The notes below the pieces were generated by a model, which worked only from the letters and a program-made list of their open reading frames with translations, was not told the DNA's origin and ran no database searches. Source: Paracrocinitomix mangrovi (GTDB lineage Bacteria > Bacteroidota > Bacteroidia > Flavobacteriales_D > Crocinitomicaceae). Taken from it: a DNA stretch of 64,000 bases. Both the position numbers and the translations under genes were made by a program. Each line of letters begins with the position of its first letter. Positions within the stretch are counted from its first letter, which is position 1. Below, piece after piece: positions 19,503-29,203 of the stretch. The stretch spans positions 310,001 to 374,000 of the forward strand of contig NZ_CP091819.1 in the NCBI RefSeq assembly GCF_019740355.2, written 5' to 3'.

Positions 19503-19510
19503 TAACTTTG
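19503..19510 (+). promoter_or_regulatory. -7 promoter element of the DUF4836-like lipoprotein gene
   Basis: TAACTTTG, a TAnnTTTG match 28 bp before the ATG at 19539. It forms a divergent promoter pair with the element at 19461-19468. Confidence 0.55.
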
Positions 19511-19538
19511 AAGCACTAAAAAAGAATTAAAAATTGAG

Positions 19539-21257
19539 ATGAAAAGAATAAGTAAATTCCTTTTGTTTGTTGCCCTTACAGTTGTAGCTGTATCTTGCGG
19601 AAAGGATAAAACCAGAGAAGAAAAGGTTGCCATAATGATTCAACAAATTGAATCGCCATTTTTGGTGGCAAATATGAATGTGCAAACCTTGATGGATAAA
19701 TCACAGGTAATGGAAGAAGGTACTTTGCCTTATACCTATTATCAAGTGATTAGCTTTTTTCTAGGAAAAGAATTAACCGGGATTGATTACAATACTAAAG
19801 CACAATTAGTTGTAGGTGAAGGAGAATCATTTTTACCTAGTTATTATGGAATCTTCAAAATTGAAGATGAAAAAGTGTTTACAGAGCTTTTAGAAGTAGA
19901 AGCTAATGCGGATATTAAGGAAGAAGATGGGATGAAGTATGCGATTAAAGAAAAAGAGCAATACTGTGTTGTATGGAATGAAGAGTTTGCAATTATTTCT
20001 GACGTACAATCGGGATTAATGGCGTTATTCAGTGGAGGTAAAGATAATGGTGATAAGAAGGTTAAAAAGTTAATTCGAATCATTGCTTCAGCTGAAGAAG
20101 GAGAAGCAGATCCTGAAATGTTAGCTTTTTTACAAAAGGATGCTGATATCGCTATCCACTTTGATGGTGAAGGATTTTACGGATATATGGGTGCAATGAT
20201 GGAAATTGGAGAAGCTTTCTCTGATCAACCAAAAGATCCAAGTCAAGAAGCTGTAAAAGACTTGTATAAAGGAACTCTTTGCGATATGTATATCAACTTT
20301 AATGATGGAAGTGTAGATATGGAGATTGAAGCAGATTTTAGCGAAGACCTTAAAGAAAAATTAAATTTCCTTGCAGATAAGGGAGTTGATGACAAGCTTT
20401 TGAACTTCGGTAAAACTGAAAATCCATTGATGACTATGGCGTACAGCATGGATATTCAAGGTGGAGTTGATTATATGAAAGAAGTGAATGGGGATGATGC
20501 TGAAGAAATGTTTGAAGACATGGAAAATTCAGGAATGAGCATTGACGAAATTCAAGAAGCATTGACTGGAGAATTTGTAGTAATGGTAGACGAAGTGATT
20601 AAACAAGAAGAAGTTTATGACTTTGGTTATGATGAGCCCATTACAGTTAAAAACGATAAAGGTATTTTCGGAATTGTATTAGCTGTTAGTGATAAAGGAT
20701 TGATCGAAAATAAGATAGCAGAGATCATGGCTAAACAAGATGTTGCCATGAATAGTCAAGAGGAAGCGGCTATGAATAAAGCAACAATGGAGTTGTTACC
20801 AAATGGTGTTATCCACTCTGGTGAGGCGTTTGTGTTTTTAACTGATGCTATTTTGTTTGCTTCAAATGATAGTTCTTGGACCAATATGGTTGTGAATGGT
20901 ACAACTAAAAAGGTGAAGAACCCTGAGGGTGTTTTACAACAAAAGCCAATCACAATGTATGCTAATTTGAATAAGTTGTCTTCTATGGAGTCTGTTGAGG
21001 ATGATCAAAAACAAATAGCAGGAATGTTTGATTCATTCAGAATGGTGTTGGATTTAGAAGGAGGGAGCCTTACTTTGAAAATGAAAGATGGTTCTAAAAA
21101 TTCTTTGTATTTATTAACTCAGGCTGTTGGAGCAATTTTAGCTGATGTAGAGAAAATGTCTAATCCGGATATGGAGGCTGAGTTAGAAGATGCTTTGCAG
21201 GACACTGAAGATTCTTTTGATAAATTAGAGGAAGATTTAAAACAAGAAGCACACTAA
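19539..21257 (+). CDS. DUF4836-like lipoprotein
   Basis: 572 aa. Lipoprotein signal with Cys after VAVS. The body is long, acidic and built of repeated helix/strand units, with phrases such as DADIAIHFDGEGFYGYM, TLCDMYINFNDGSVDMEIEADFS and ITMYANLNKL. These alternate 'state of an object' strands are typical of DUF4836-family lipoproteins of Bacteroidota, function unknown. The C-terminus (from about 535) is a highly acidic helix. A strong terminator follows. Confidence 0.7.
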   Translation: MKRISKFLLFVALTVVAVSCGKDKTREEKVAIMIQQIESPFLVANMNVQTLMDKSQVMEEGTLPYTYYQVISFFLGKELTGIDYNTKAQLVVGEGESFLPSYYGIFKIEDEKVFTELLEVEANADIKEEDGMKYAIKEKEQYCVVWNEEFAIISDVQSGLMALFSGGKDNGDKKVKKLIRIIASAEEGEADPEMLAFLQKDADIAIHFDGEGFYGYMGAMMEIGEAFSDQPKDPSQEAVKDLYKGTLCDMYINFNDGSVDMEIEADFSEDLKEKLNFLADKGVDDKLLNFGKTENPLMTMAYSMDIQGGVDYMKEVNGDDAEEMFEDMENSGMSIDEIQEALTGEFVVMVDEVIKQEEVYDFGYDEPITVKNDKGIFGIVLAVSDKGLIENKIAEIMAKQDVAMNSQEEAAMNKATMELLPNGVIHSGEAFVFLTDAILFASNDSSWTNMVVNGTTKKVKNPEGVLQQKPITMYANLNKLSSMESVEDDQKQIAGMFDSFRMVLDLEGGSLTLKMKDGSKNSLYLLTQAVGAILADVEKMSNPDMEAELEDALQDTEDSFDKLEEDLKQEAH

Positions 21258-21280
21258 TAAGCTCTTTGTTTAAAAAGATA

Positions 21281-21316
21281 AAAAAAAGCCCGTCCATTTC
21301 TGGTCGGGCTTTTTTT
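21281..21316 (+). terminator. Rho-independent terminator, usable on both strands
   Basis: Arms AGCCCG (21287-21292) and CGGGCT (21305-21310) flanked by runs of seven A and seven T. It ends the lipoprotein transcript and can also stop minus-strand transcription from hsp20. Confidence 0.9.
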
Positions 21317-21372
21317 AACTAAATCAAACTATGAAAAATGACCGGCTTACTTAGATTTCGACCGGTATTACC

Positions 21373-21822
21373 TTATGAAACCTCAATCAATTTCTTTTTC
21401 TCTATTGCTGCTTCTTTCATTTTAGGAATCTCAATTTTTAGTATTCCATCTGTATAGGCAGCTTTAATTTCTTCTTCCTGAGCGTTTTCAGGCATTGTAA
21501 ATTTTCTTTCAAAAGAAGAGTAGTTATATTCTCTTCTGGTATAGTTTTCAGCTGAAGACTCATTTTCTTCACTTTTTTCACTTGAAATAGTAAGAACGCC
21601 TTCGTTGATTTCTATTTTAAAGTCTTCTTTTTTCATTCCGGGAGCAGCTACTGAAATGTTGTAACCCTCTTCTCCTTCTTGAATATTGACTGCTGGTGTT
21701 TCGCCAAACAATCTTCTTTTTCCTTCTTTGATCGTGTTTGCCGGAGCAAAGAAAAAATCATTAAAAAACTGATCGAATTCATTTGCTACTGTAAACGGCT
21801 TGTTCATTCTTCTTAAAGTCAT
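21373..21822 (-). CDS. Small heat-shock protein, Hsp20/alpha-crystallin family
   Basis: 149 aa when started at ATG 21822 (MTLRRMN); an upstream in-frame ATG would add eight residues, but the closer one follows an A-rich stretch and matches the usual family start. Short N-terminal arm with FDQFFNDFF, then the alpha-crystallin domain (about 45-140): VNIQEGEEGYNISVAAPGM, EGVLTISSEK, YNYSSFERKF, AAYTDGILKIEIPK. An IEKKKLIEV tail follows, close to an I-x-I anchor. An ATP-independent holdase that binds unfolding proteins. Single gene. Confidence 0.93.
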   Translation of the reverse strand: MTLRRMNKPFTVANEFDQFFNDFFFAPANTIKEGKRRLFGETPAVNIQEGEEGYNISVAAPGMKKEDFKIEINEGVLTISSEKSEENESSAENYTRREYNYSSFERKFTMPENAQEEEIKAAYTDGILKIEIPKMKEAAIEKKKLIEVS

Positions 21823-22126
21823 ATCTAAATTTTTTATTGGTTTCAAATTCAGTTTGCATAGTTCAAATGCTGTACCAATACAATTTTAATGACATATTGG
21901 CTGAAAAAGAAAATTCAGCATGCCATAATGACTGAAATACTAATAAAAAGGTGACAAAATAAAGATGGGGTGCTAATAATTAGGGTGTTTATTGAAAATA
22001 AATACTTTTTTAAAATAATAGGTATAAAAAAATAGGGGGTATGTTAATAAAAAAATGACTTTTATTTAATGAGACCCCTAAAATATATACTACCTTTGCC
22101 AAAAAAATAGATAAAATCATATTTAA
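21823..22126. other. Divergent intergenic region between hsp20 and glnN
   Basis: About 300 bp with no gene. It holds the presumed hsp20 promoter on minus and the glnN promoter on plus. AGGGG near 22034 and CCCCT at 22074-22078 could pair around a long AT-rich loop just before the glnN -7 element. No riboswitch is recognised. Confidence 0.5.
22091..22098 (+). promoter_or_regulatory. -7 promoter element of glnN
   Basis: TACCTTTG, a TAnnTTTG match 28 bp before the ATG at 22127. Confidence 0.6.
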
Positions 22127-24316
22127 ATGTCAAAATCTAGAGAAAAAGCATTCGACGAGGTGTTAAATAGAATTCCTCAAGTCATGAAAGATCCTGAAAG
22201 AAGAGTTTCAGAGTATTTTGGTGAAAACATTTTCCATCTTGACAAGATGCGCGAATGCTTAACTGAAGATGCGTATAAAGTAGTTAAGTCAGCTATTGAG
22301 CATGGTACTCCGGTAGATAGAACACATGCTGATCAAATTGCTACAGCAATGAAAGATTGGGCAATTTCTAAAGGGGCTACGCATTATACACACTGGTTTC
22401 AGCCTTTGACTGGTTCAACTGCTGAAAAACATGATTCATTCTTCAAGCCAATTTCTGCTGGTAAGGCAATTGAAAGATTTGAAGGAGATTTATTGGTTCA
22501 ACAAGAACCTGATGCATCTTCTTTTCCGCACGGAGGAATTAGAAATACATTTGAAGCAAGAGGTTATACAGCCTGGGATCCAACATCTCCGGCTTTCGTA
22601 ATAGGTAAAACTCTTTGTATTCCTACTGTATTTATATCATATACAGGTGAAGCATTGGATTATAAAATGCCATTACTTAAAGCATTGCAAGCTGTAGGAG
22701 ATGCCGCTACAGATGTGTGTCAGTATTTTGACAAAAATGTTTCTGTAGTTAAGCCTACACTAGGGTGGGAACAAGAGTATTTTCTTGTAGATAGTGCTTT
22801 ATATAATGCACGTCCAGATCTAGTGTTAGCAGGTAGAGCAGTTTTTGGACATGAACCAGCCAAAGGGCAGCAGTTAGATGATCATTATTTTGGTTCTATT
22901 CCTGAAAGAGCTACAGCTTTTATGAAAGAATTTGAATATGAGAGTCACCTTTTAGGAATTCCTGTAACAACCAGACATAATGAGGTAGCACCAAATCAAT
23001 TTGAGTGTGCACCAATGTTTGAAGAAGTTAACGTGGCAAATGACCACAACTTATTATTGATGGATGTAATGGAAAAGATTGCAAGAAAACACAACTTTAG
23101 AGTGTTGTTGCATGAAAAACCATTTGCTGGTATCAATGGATCGGGAAAACACAATAACTGGTCTTTAGGAACAAATACCGGAGTGAATTTATTGCAGCCT
23201 GGAAAAAATCCTAAATCCAACTTACAGTTCTTGACATTTTTTGTAAACACAATTAAAGCTATTCACGACAATGCTGATTTGCTAAGAGCGGCAATTGCTT
23301 CGGCATCAAATGATCATAGACTTGGAGCAAATGAAGCTCCTCCTGCTATTATCTCAGTGTTTATTGGAAGTCAGCTTACAAAAATGCTTGATGATTTAGA
23401 GAAAAACGTCAAGGCAGGTAAAATGACACCAGAAGACAAGACTAAGTTGAAGTTGGATATTGGAAAGATTCCGGAAATATTATTGGACAATACTGATAGA
23501 AACAGAACTTCTCCTTTTGCCTTTACTGGGAATAAATTTGAGTTTAGAGCTGTTGGGTCATCAGCAAACTGTGCACAAGCAATGTTGGTGTTAAATACCA
23601 TCATGGCTAATCAGTTAATTGACTTCAAAAAGACTGTTGATGCTAGAATAAAAAAAGGTGAGAAAAAGGATGAGGCTATCTTAAAAGAGCTTCAGGTGCT
23701 GATAAAAGAATCTAAGAAAATTAGATTTGAAGGTAATGGATATGGTGATGAATGGGTTAAAGAAGCTGAGAAAAGAGGTTTGTCTAACTTAAAAGATACT
23801 CCAAGAGCCCTTGATGTTTGGTCTAAAAAAGAATCAAAACAATTGTTTGGAAAATTAGGAATATTAAGTGAGAGAGAAATTGAGGCTAGACACGAGATTG
23901 AGTTAGAAAATTACATTTTAAAACTTCAAATTGAAGGGAGAGTGATTGGTGATTTGGCTAAAAATCACATCATGCCTGCAGCACTTGAATATCAAAATGT
24001 ATTGATTAAAAACGTTCAAGGATTGATTAGTGTACTTGGAGAGAAAGAGGGTAGAGAAGCAGCAAGAACACAAATCAACTTTATAAAGTCAATTTCAAAG
24101 CACGTTAACAACTTAAATGATAAGGTGAATTTGATGATTGATGAGCGTAAAAAAGCTAGAGAAATGGATGATACTCGTGAAAAAGCTTACGCTTATTGCG
24201 ATAATGTGAAATCTATGTTTGATGAAATCAGATACCATGCAGATAAGTTAGAGATCATGGTAGATGACGAAATGTGGCCAATTCCTAAATTGAGAGAATT
24301 GTTGTTCACTAAATAA
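22127..24316 (+). CDS. glnN: Glutamine synthetase type III
   Basis: 729 aa, the size of GSIII (about 725-730), far longer than GSI. Recognisable stretches are THYTHWFQPLTGSTAEKHDSFF, the catalytic core with EQEYFLVD, and NEVAPNQFECAPMFEEVNVANDHN, HEKPFAGINGSGKHNNWSLGTN and NRTSPFAFTGNKFEFRAVGSS. It makes glutamine from glutamate, ammonia and ATP in the cytoplasm. GSIII is the standard enzyme of many Bacteroidota. The long C-terminal helical part (about 560-729) is family-typical. It is monocistronic with its own promoter and terminator. Confidence 0.97.
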   Translation: MSKSREKAFDEVLNRIPQVMKDPERRVSEYFGENIFHLDKMRECLTEDAYKVVKSAIEHGTPVDRTHADQIATAMKDWAISKGATHYTHWFQPLTGSTAEKHDSFFKPISAGKAIERFEGDLLVQQEPDASSFPHGGIRNTFEARGYTAWDPTSPAFVIGKTLCIPTVFISYTGEALDYKMPLLKALQAVGDAATDVCQYFDKNVSVVKPTLGWEQEYFLVDSALYNARPDLVLAGRAVFGHEPAKGQQLDDHYFGSIPERATAFMKEFEYESHLLGIPVTTRHNEVAPNQFECAPMFEEVNVANDHNLLLMDVMEKIARKHNFRVLLHEKPFAGINGSGKHNNWSLGTNTGVNLLQPGKNPKSNLQFLTFFVNTIKAIHDNADLLRAAIASASNDHRLGANEAPPAIISVFIGSQLTKMLDDLEKNVKAGKMTPEDKTKLKLDIGKIPEILLDNTDRNRTSPFAFTGNKFEFRAVGSSANCAQAMLVLNTIMANQLIDFKKTVDARIKKGEKKDEAILKELQVLIKESKKIRFEGNGYGDEWVKEAEKRGLSNLKDTPRALDVWSKKESKQLFGKLGILSEREIEARHEIELENYILKLQIEGRVIGDLAKNHIMPAALEYQNVLIKNVQGLISVLGEKEGREAARTQINFIKSISKHVNNLNDKVNLMIDERKKAREMDDTREKAYAYCDNVKSMFDEIRYHADKLEIMVDDEMWPIPKLRELLFTK

Positions 24317-24336
24317 TATTGGTTAATTCAATTTTG

Positions 24337-24369
24337 AAAGCCCGGATTTTAACATAGAATTCGGGCTTT
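24337..24369 (+). terminator. Rho-independent terminator after glnN
   Basis: Arms AAAGCCCG (24337-24344) and CGGGCTTT (24362-24369) then more T. The stop of the convergent esterase gene begins 3 bp later, so the same hairpin also lies at the end of that transcript. Confidence 0.88.
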
Positions 24370-24371
24370 TT

Positions 24372-25199
24372 TTATTCGCTTTTTGTAGCGAACAGCTTTT
24401 TTAAAGCATGATATACTGAAAGATGAAGAGCGTCCCCATGATCCAGTTCTTTATAATAAGCAAAAGATAGATTTTCTTTGCTCAATTTTTTACTCAGCTT
24501 TTTGTAAAGTTGTTTTGCGTCCTTAATCATTATTTTTCCCTCATTTCCAACAGCTATATGAACATGGTTAATACGAAGGTATTCTACCGGAATTAATTCT
24601 AGTAAAGATTCATTATCCCACCACAAGCTTGGGCTAACAATAATATAGTTGTTAAATAGATTTCCGTTTTTAAATAGAATTTCTGTGGCCAATAATCCTC
24701 CAAGAGATTGGCCAATTAAGGTATTATTGCCATTTGTTTTGAATTTGTCGTTTACTAATGGTTGAAGTTCTGTTTCAATAAATTTGATGAATGCTGAAGA
24801 ACCGCCACTGCTTGGAAAATCTCTTTGATCCGCTTCAATGGTGGTGGGGAATGTGAAATCTCTTTTACGATCAACATTGCTGATACCCACAATAATGCAT
24901 TCGGGTGCCATATTTATCCATGGAAAAGAAGCAAATTGAAAAATTCCGGATACATGAATTAAATCCTCTTGGATTGATCCATCTAATAGGTAAATAACTG
25001 AATATGTTTTATTGGAGTCAGGATGATAATTGCTGGGCAAGTAAATGTTAACCTCTCTATTTTCCTTTAATACTTCTGAATAGAAGTAAACTGATTCACC
25101 TATGTTAAGGGACTTTGTAGAGTCAATTTTGACACTGCTTTGGCAGTAAATATAGAAAGGCAATAAAGTTAAGAGAAGTAAAAATGATTTTAGATTCAT
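24372..25199 (-). CDS. Secreted esterase, putative esterase D / Fes-like alpha/beta hydrolase
   Basis: 275 aa from ATG 25199, chosen because it begins a clean signal peptide (LLLLTLLPFYIYCQ); the longer frame to 25256 would overlap the previous gene. The alpha/beta hydrolase elbow is IGQSLGGLL (GxSxGG), after VNIYLPSNYHP and VIYLLDGS, which open this family; the His is in LDHGDALH. Such proteins cleave esters of sugars or siderophores (IroE/Fes-like); the substrate is unknown. It follows the TPR-SpoIIE gene at 29 bp and is probably the last gene of that operon. Confidence 0.83.
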   Translation of the reverse strand: MNLKSFLLLLTLLPFYIYCQSSVKIDSTKSLNIGESVYFYSEVLKENREVNIYLPSNYHPDSNKTYSVIYLLDGSIQEDLIHVSGIFQFASFPWINMAPECIIVGISNVDRKRDFTFPTTIEADQRDFPSSGGSSAFIKFIETELQPLVNDKFKTNGNNTLIGQSLGGLLATEILFKNGNLFNNYIIVSPSLWWDNESLLELIPVEYLRINHVHIAVGNEGKIMIKDAKQLYKKLSKKLSKENLSFAYYKELDHGDALHLSVYHALKKLFATKSE

Positions 25200-25228
25200 A
25201 AAGGTTGAACGGCTAAGTAATTTTTGAA

Positions 25229-27334
25229 TTAAGAAAATTTGATTCCAATTACACAAATGTCATCAATTTGTTCAAGATCGCCTTTCCATTTAAAGAACTC
25301 TTTTTCAATTTGTTGAAATTGTTCTTTCATAGAATAATTCTGCATTTCTAAAAACATCTTTTTCATTGATTTATACATGAATTTTTTTCCTTTCTCACCG
25401 CCAAATTGATCTGCATATCCATCTGAGAAGAAATATATAGTGTCTCCTTTTTGAATCTCTAATGTTGTTTGTTTGAAAGGTTCCATTTTATCATATAATC
25501 CAATGGGTTGTTTGTCTCCTTTTATTTCTATAAGATCAAATCCGTTTTCAGTAATACTTACGTTTTCTGACTTTCCGGTGCTTTTCCTTACAATCCAAAG
25601 TGGGTTATTAGCACCTGAAAAATTGATGAAATTTTCATTTATTGCACAAAGTGATATATCCATTCCATCTTTAACTTCTTCACCATTCTGTGCAAACGAT
25701 CCAATTACGATTTCCCTTGTTTTATTCAGAATGTCACTAGGTTCTTCGAGATTAAATTCATTTACCGCTTTATTAAGCGCATTTGAACAAACTAAACTTA
25801 CCATTGCTCCCGGAACACCATGGCCGGTACAGTCTGCTACTGCTAAATAAGTGTACTTGTTGGATTTTTCAAGCCAGTAAAAATCACCACTTACTACATT
25901 TTTAGGTAAATAGAAAATGAAGTTTTCAGATATTTCCTTATTTAATTTTTCAACTGAGGGTAAAATTGCGTTCTGCAATCTTTTAGCGTATTGGATACTA
26001 TCTGTAATTTCTTTGTGAGTTTCTTCAATTATTTCTTTTTGCTTTTCAACTTTACTTTTTTGTTCTTCAATTACGCTCTTTTGTTGTCTTGTAATCCTTA
26101 ACCTGTTGAATAATATTATTGAAAATATAATAACAAGAGCAAGTCCAATAATGCTTCCTATGGCTAGGATTGATTGTTTTTGTTTTGCTGCTTTTTCTAT
26201 AGCAAGAGCTTTTTCATGTTCTGAATTTTTGATCGCGATTTCTTTTTGATGTTCAGCTTCATCTAGCGCTTTTTGTTTTTCATATTCATATTGTGCTTGT
26301 TCTTGTAAAGTTTTGCGTTGGACTTCATCATTGTTTAAGCTGTCTTTCATTTCAATGTATAGCTTGTGCATCTCCAATGCTTTCATTCCTTTTCCTTGCT
26401 TTTCATAAACAAGGTGGAGTAGATTGGCTGCATTTTTAATACTAGTTCTGAACCCAATTTCTTCAGCCAATGCAAATGCATTTTCACCCATCTCTTTAGC
26501 TTTTCCAATCTTTCCTTGGTCTATATAGATAAATCCCAGATTAGAATAACTATTGGATAATCTACTTTTGTTGTTGAGTTCTTTGAAGATGATTATTGAT
26601 TCATTGAAATAATTAATGGCTAATTCAATTAAAGAGTCTTTTTGAAATTGATTGTAAATTTCTTTTTGATGCAATTTATTATGCATTAAACCTAAGTTGC
26701 TTAATGATATAGCTTCTCCGTTTTTATCTTTTATTTCTTTGCAAATCTCCAAGGAAGTTCTCATATCACTTAGGCCTTCATCAATTTCACCATTTGAAAA
26801 TTTAATAAAACCAATGTTGTTGTAACATGTGGCGACTGATCCAAGGTTGTTCAAGGCTTTGTTTATTATCAGAGCTTTATTGTAGTATAATAGCGCATTT
26901 TCGTAGTCTCCTTGATCATCATAAAGTACACCAATGTTGTTGTAAGCTGTAGACATTCCATTACTGTCTTTTAATGTCTCCTTTATTTTTAATGACTTAT
27001 GGTTATATTCAAGTGCTTTTAATATGTTGCCTTGTCTTTGTGATAAAAAACCAATCCATGCATAGGATTCACCTTTACCGGCTATAAAGTCATTTTTTTC
27101 AGAAAGCTCTTTTGCGTTTTCGCATAACGACAGCGCAGAATCAGGATTGGAGATGTAGAAATAAAGCGCTTTTTCCAGTAAGGTCCATACTTTTGTGGTG
27201 TCATGTTGTTCAGGGTTGTCTATAATTCTGTCCATGCTGTCCAGAGCATGCAATTCATCAGGTGTGAAACTTTGTGCCTCAGAGTGAAGAAAAAGAGAAA
27301 GGACTAGAATGGTTAAAATTGACTTCATGAACAT
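25229..27334 (-). CDS. TPR-SpoIIE serine/threonine phosphatase (paralogue 3)
   Basis: 701 aa. Same plan as the pair at 9.4-13.5 kb: signal peptide (to about 21), TPR array (about 50-330), a charged helix with EYEKQKALDEAEHQKE, a membrane helix (about 388-408, ILAIGSIIGLALVIIFSIILF), coiled coil, then SpoIIE/PP2C (about 470-701) with SGDFYWLE, VADCTGHGVPGAMVS, KDGMDISLCA and FFSDGYADQFGG, ending DLEQIDDICVIGIKF. It lies between a secreted regulatory-domain protein and an esterase on the same strand. Two Mets at 27334 and 27328 are possible starts. Confidence 0.9.
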   Translation of the reverse strand: MFMKSILTILVLSLFLHSEAQSFTPDELHALDSMDRIIDNPEQHDTTKVWTLLEKALYFYISNPDSALSLCENAKELSEKNDFIAGKGESYAWIGFLSQRQGNILKALEYNHKSLKIKETLKDSNGMSTAYNNIGVLYDDQGDYENALLYYNKALIINKALNNLGSVATCYNNIGFIKFSNGEIDEGLSDMRTSLEICKEIKDKNGEAISLSNLGLMHNKLHQKEIYNQFQKDSLIELAINYFNESIIIFKELNNKSRLSNSYSNLGFIYIDQGKIGKAKEMGENAFALAEEIGFRTSIKNAANLLHLVYEKQGKGMKALEMHKLYIEMKDSLNNDEVQRKTLQEQAQYEYEKQKALDEAEHQKEIAIKNSEHEKALAIEKAAKQKQSILAIGSIIGLALVIIFSIILFNRLRITRQQKSVIEEQKSKVEKQKEIIEETHKEITDSIQYAKRLQNAILPSVEKLNKEISENFIFYLPKNVVSGDFYWLEKSNKYTYLAVADCTGHGVPGAMVSLVCSNALNKAVNEFNLEEPSDILNKTREIVIGSFAQNGEEVKDGMDISLCAINENFINFSGANNPLWIVRKSTGKSENVSITENGFDLIEIKGDKQPIGLYDKMEPFKQTTLEIQKGDTIYFFSDGYADQFGGEKGKKFMYKSMKKMFLEMQNYSMKEQFQQIEKEFFKWKGDLEQIDDICVIGIKFS

Positions 27335-27371
27335 AATATTCTGTAAAGAAGTTTAAAATTAACCTTTTAAC

Positions 27372-29120
27372 TCAATTTTCAAATGTCACCTGAAAGATAT
27401 CTAAGTTGTCAATTCCTAAGTTTCCTTTGATGTAGGAATTCCATTTAATCATTTCATCTGCTTCAGTGCCATGTTGAACTTCCTTGAAAAACCGAGTAGT
27501 AATTTCATTTAGATCGGCAATCTCTTTTGTGTACAAAGTTTTGATTTCGCTAAAATCCTTGATATTCATTAATTGATTATCTAGTTGTCTTCTTTTAATT
27601 TCGATCAAGTCAAAAAACATATTTATAAATGCTAAAGAAGCATTGTTAATATCCAATGAATAGTAGCTTCTGAAAGGATCCAGAATTGATTTAGTATAAA
27701 TTACAACTGTATCATTCACCGTGTTTACGTCTAAAAATATTTGAGCCTCCAAATTATATCTGCTGCCCGCAATAATTCCTTTATCCTGATAATTGTTGTC
27801 CAATTTTCGCTCGGTAATAACGATTCTGTTTTCATTCCATCCCACATATTCATTGTTGAAAAATCCTCTATCTCTGTACTGATTGTGTCTGAATATGTCA
27901 TCATTGCTGATTTGAGCATCATTTTTAATAAAGTTGGTGACTTTTTGATGGTGTTGGTAAAGTTCAAATTGTGGGTCACTTTGCCAAAAGCTCTCAACAT
28001 ACGGAAAGGCGCTAATTGAAAGATAGTCCTGATGCATTCCTTCTACAAAATCAAAGAAGGGGAGGTCAAATATTTCTTCGTAGTTAAAGGCGTATAAATA
28101 TGCTTTTGAGTTGACGGTATAAACTGACCCGTTTTGAGAGACCAGGTCAAATTGATAGTTGAATTGAATCTCACTTAAATAAGTTTCGTCTTCTATATTG
28201 TTAAAGGTTTTGCTTATTTGAATATCAACTGCTGAGATCTTACTTGTAGAGCCAGATGGAGCAAAAGGAGATATATTACTGTTTTCAATTTCTAATTGAA
28301 TTTTACGCAGGGAGCTAGATGCTGAATCTATCCAAATGATCCCGCTAAAAAAATTGTTAGCTTCCTTTCTAGGTGTGAATCTTATGGCAAAAATTTGATT
28401 CTCACCTTCTGCGAATTTTTGACTCAAGGAAAGCGAATAGTTAGTGTACAATTCTTTTTTACTCTGACTTAGTGGGTTTGCGGGGAATAGGGAAGTGGGC
28501 TTGAATAAGTCTTGTTCTAAAATTGCTTTGGATGTTTCAGTTGATAATACAAAATGTCCATTTTGATGAGCGAGTCCAACTCGTCCTGCTTTTATATCAA
28601 GCTTGGATACATTGTAATCTTTGAATGTGCCATTATAATATGATTCAAGCATTTCAACTGTTTTCCCATTGCTGCTAGATTCTAGTTGAAAATACGTCTT
28701 TGCTTGTTGACTTGGGGTTTTCTTATTTTTGGCGCAGCTGATCACTAATTGATATAAAAAGCTGTTGTCTGCCAGTACATTTACAGTAGAAAGTAGATTT
28801 TCTTTTTCGTTAAGTTTAATTGTATTAGAAACAATAAGGTCAACTACTGAGATGGTTTTGGTTTCAAATCCTATGAATGATATTCTTAAACTATCATAAC
28901 AAGAAATTTCTTTCAGTTTAAATTCACCTAGCTCGTTTGTAACTGTTCCTTTTCCTGATTTTACGCTATAAACTTTGGCAAATGCAACCGCTTCTTTGGT
29001 GTTATTGTTAACCACTTTTGCTCCTAGATTCATTCCAATACAATCGTCATCAGATTGTGACAATAATGGGAGCTTAAATAAAGTTAGTACGGTAAATAGT
29101 ATGTATTTCAGAATCTTCAA
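27372..29120 (-). CDS. Secreted protein with carboxypeptidase-regulatory-like domain
   Basis: 582 aa from a TTG start; the signal peptide (ILFTVLTLFKLPLLSQ) fits and there is no ATG upstream in frame. The N-terminal beta-sandwich (about 30-115: VNNNTKEAVAFAKVYS ... GTVTNELGEFKL ... LRISFIGFETK) is a CarboxypepD_reg-like domain, as seen at the start of SusC/TonB receptors and surface proteins. The rest is unassigned and beta-rich up to about 400, then helical. No TonB plug or barrel, so it is not a receptor. It heads a likely operon with the phosphatase and esterase. Confidence 0.72.
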   Translation of the reverse strand: MKILKYILFTVLTLFKLPLLSQSDDDCIGMNLGAKVVNNNTKEAVAFAKVYSVKSGKGTVTNELGEFKLKEISCYDSLRISFIGFETKTISVVDLIVSNTIKLNEKENLLSTVNVLADNSFLYQLVISCAKNKKTPSQQAKTYFQLESSSNGKTVEMLESYYNGTFKDYNVSKLDIKAGRVGLAHQNGHFVLSTETSKAILEQDLFKPTSLFPANPLSQSKKELYTNYSLSLSQKFAEGENQIFAIRFTPRKEANNFFSGIIWIDSASSSLRKIQLEIENSNISPFAPSGSTSKISAVDIQISKTFNNIEDETYLSEIQFNYQFDLVSQNGSVYTVNSKAYLYAFNYEEIFDLPFFDFVEGMHQDYLSISAFPYVESFWQSDPQFELYQHHQKVTNFIKNDAQISNDDIFRHNQYRDRGFFNNEYVGWNENRIVITERKLDNNYQDKGIIAGSRYNLEAQIFLDVNTVNDTVVIYTKSILDPFRSYYSLDINNASLAFINMFFDLIEIKRRQLDNQLMNIKDFSEIKTLYTKEIADLNEITTRFFKEVQHGTEADEMIKWNSYIKGNLGIDNLDIFQVTFEN

Positions 29121-29203
29121 TTGTTAGCTGTTTCTCCTAAAGTACAAAATTGTCACATCCACTTAAATCACTTAATTGAAGGGTTTAATGAATTATATAC
29201 CTG

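Noticed and set aside
25473-25850. 125-aa plus-strand ORF
   Set aside because: It is a shadow of the conserved phosphatase domain on minus; a similar shadow appears at 11913-12191 opposite the same domain of another paralogue.
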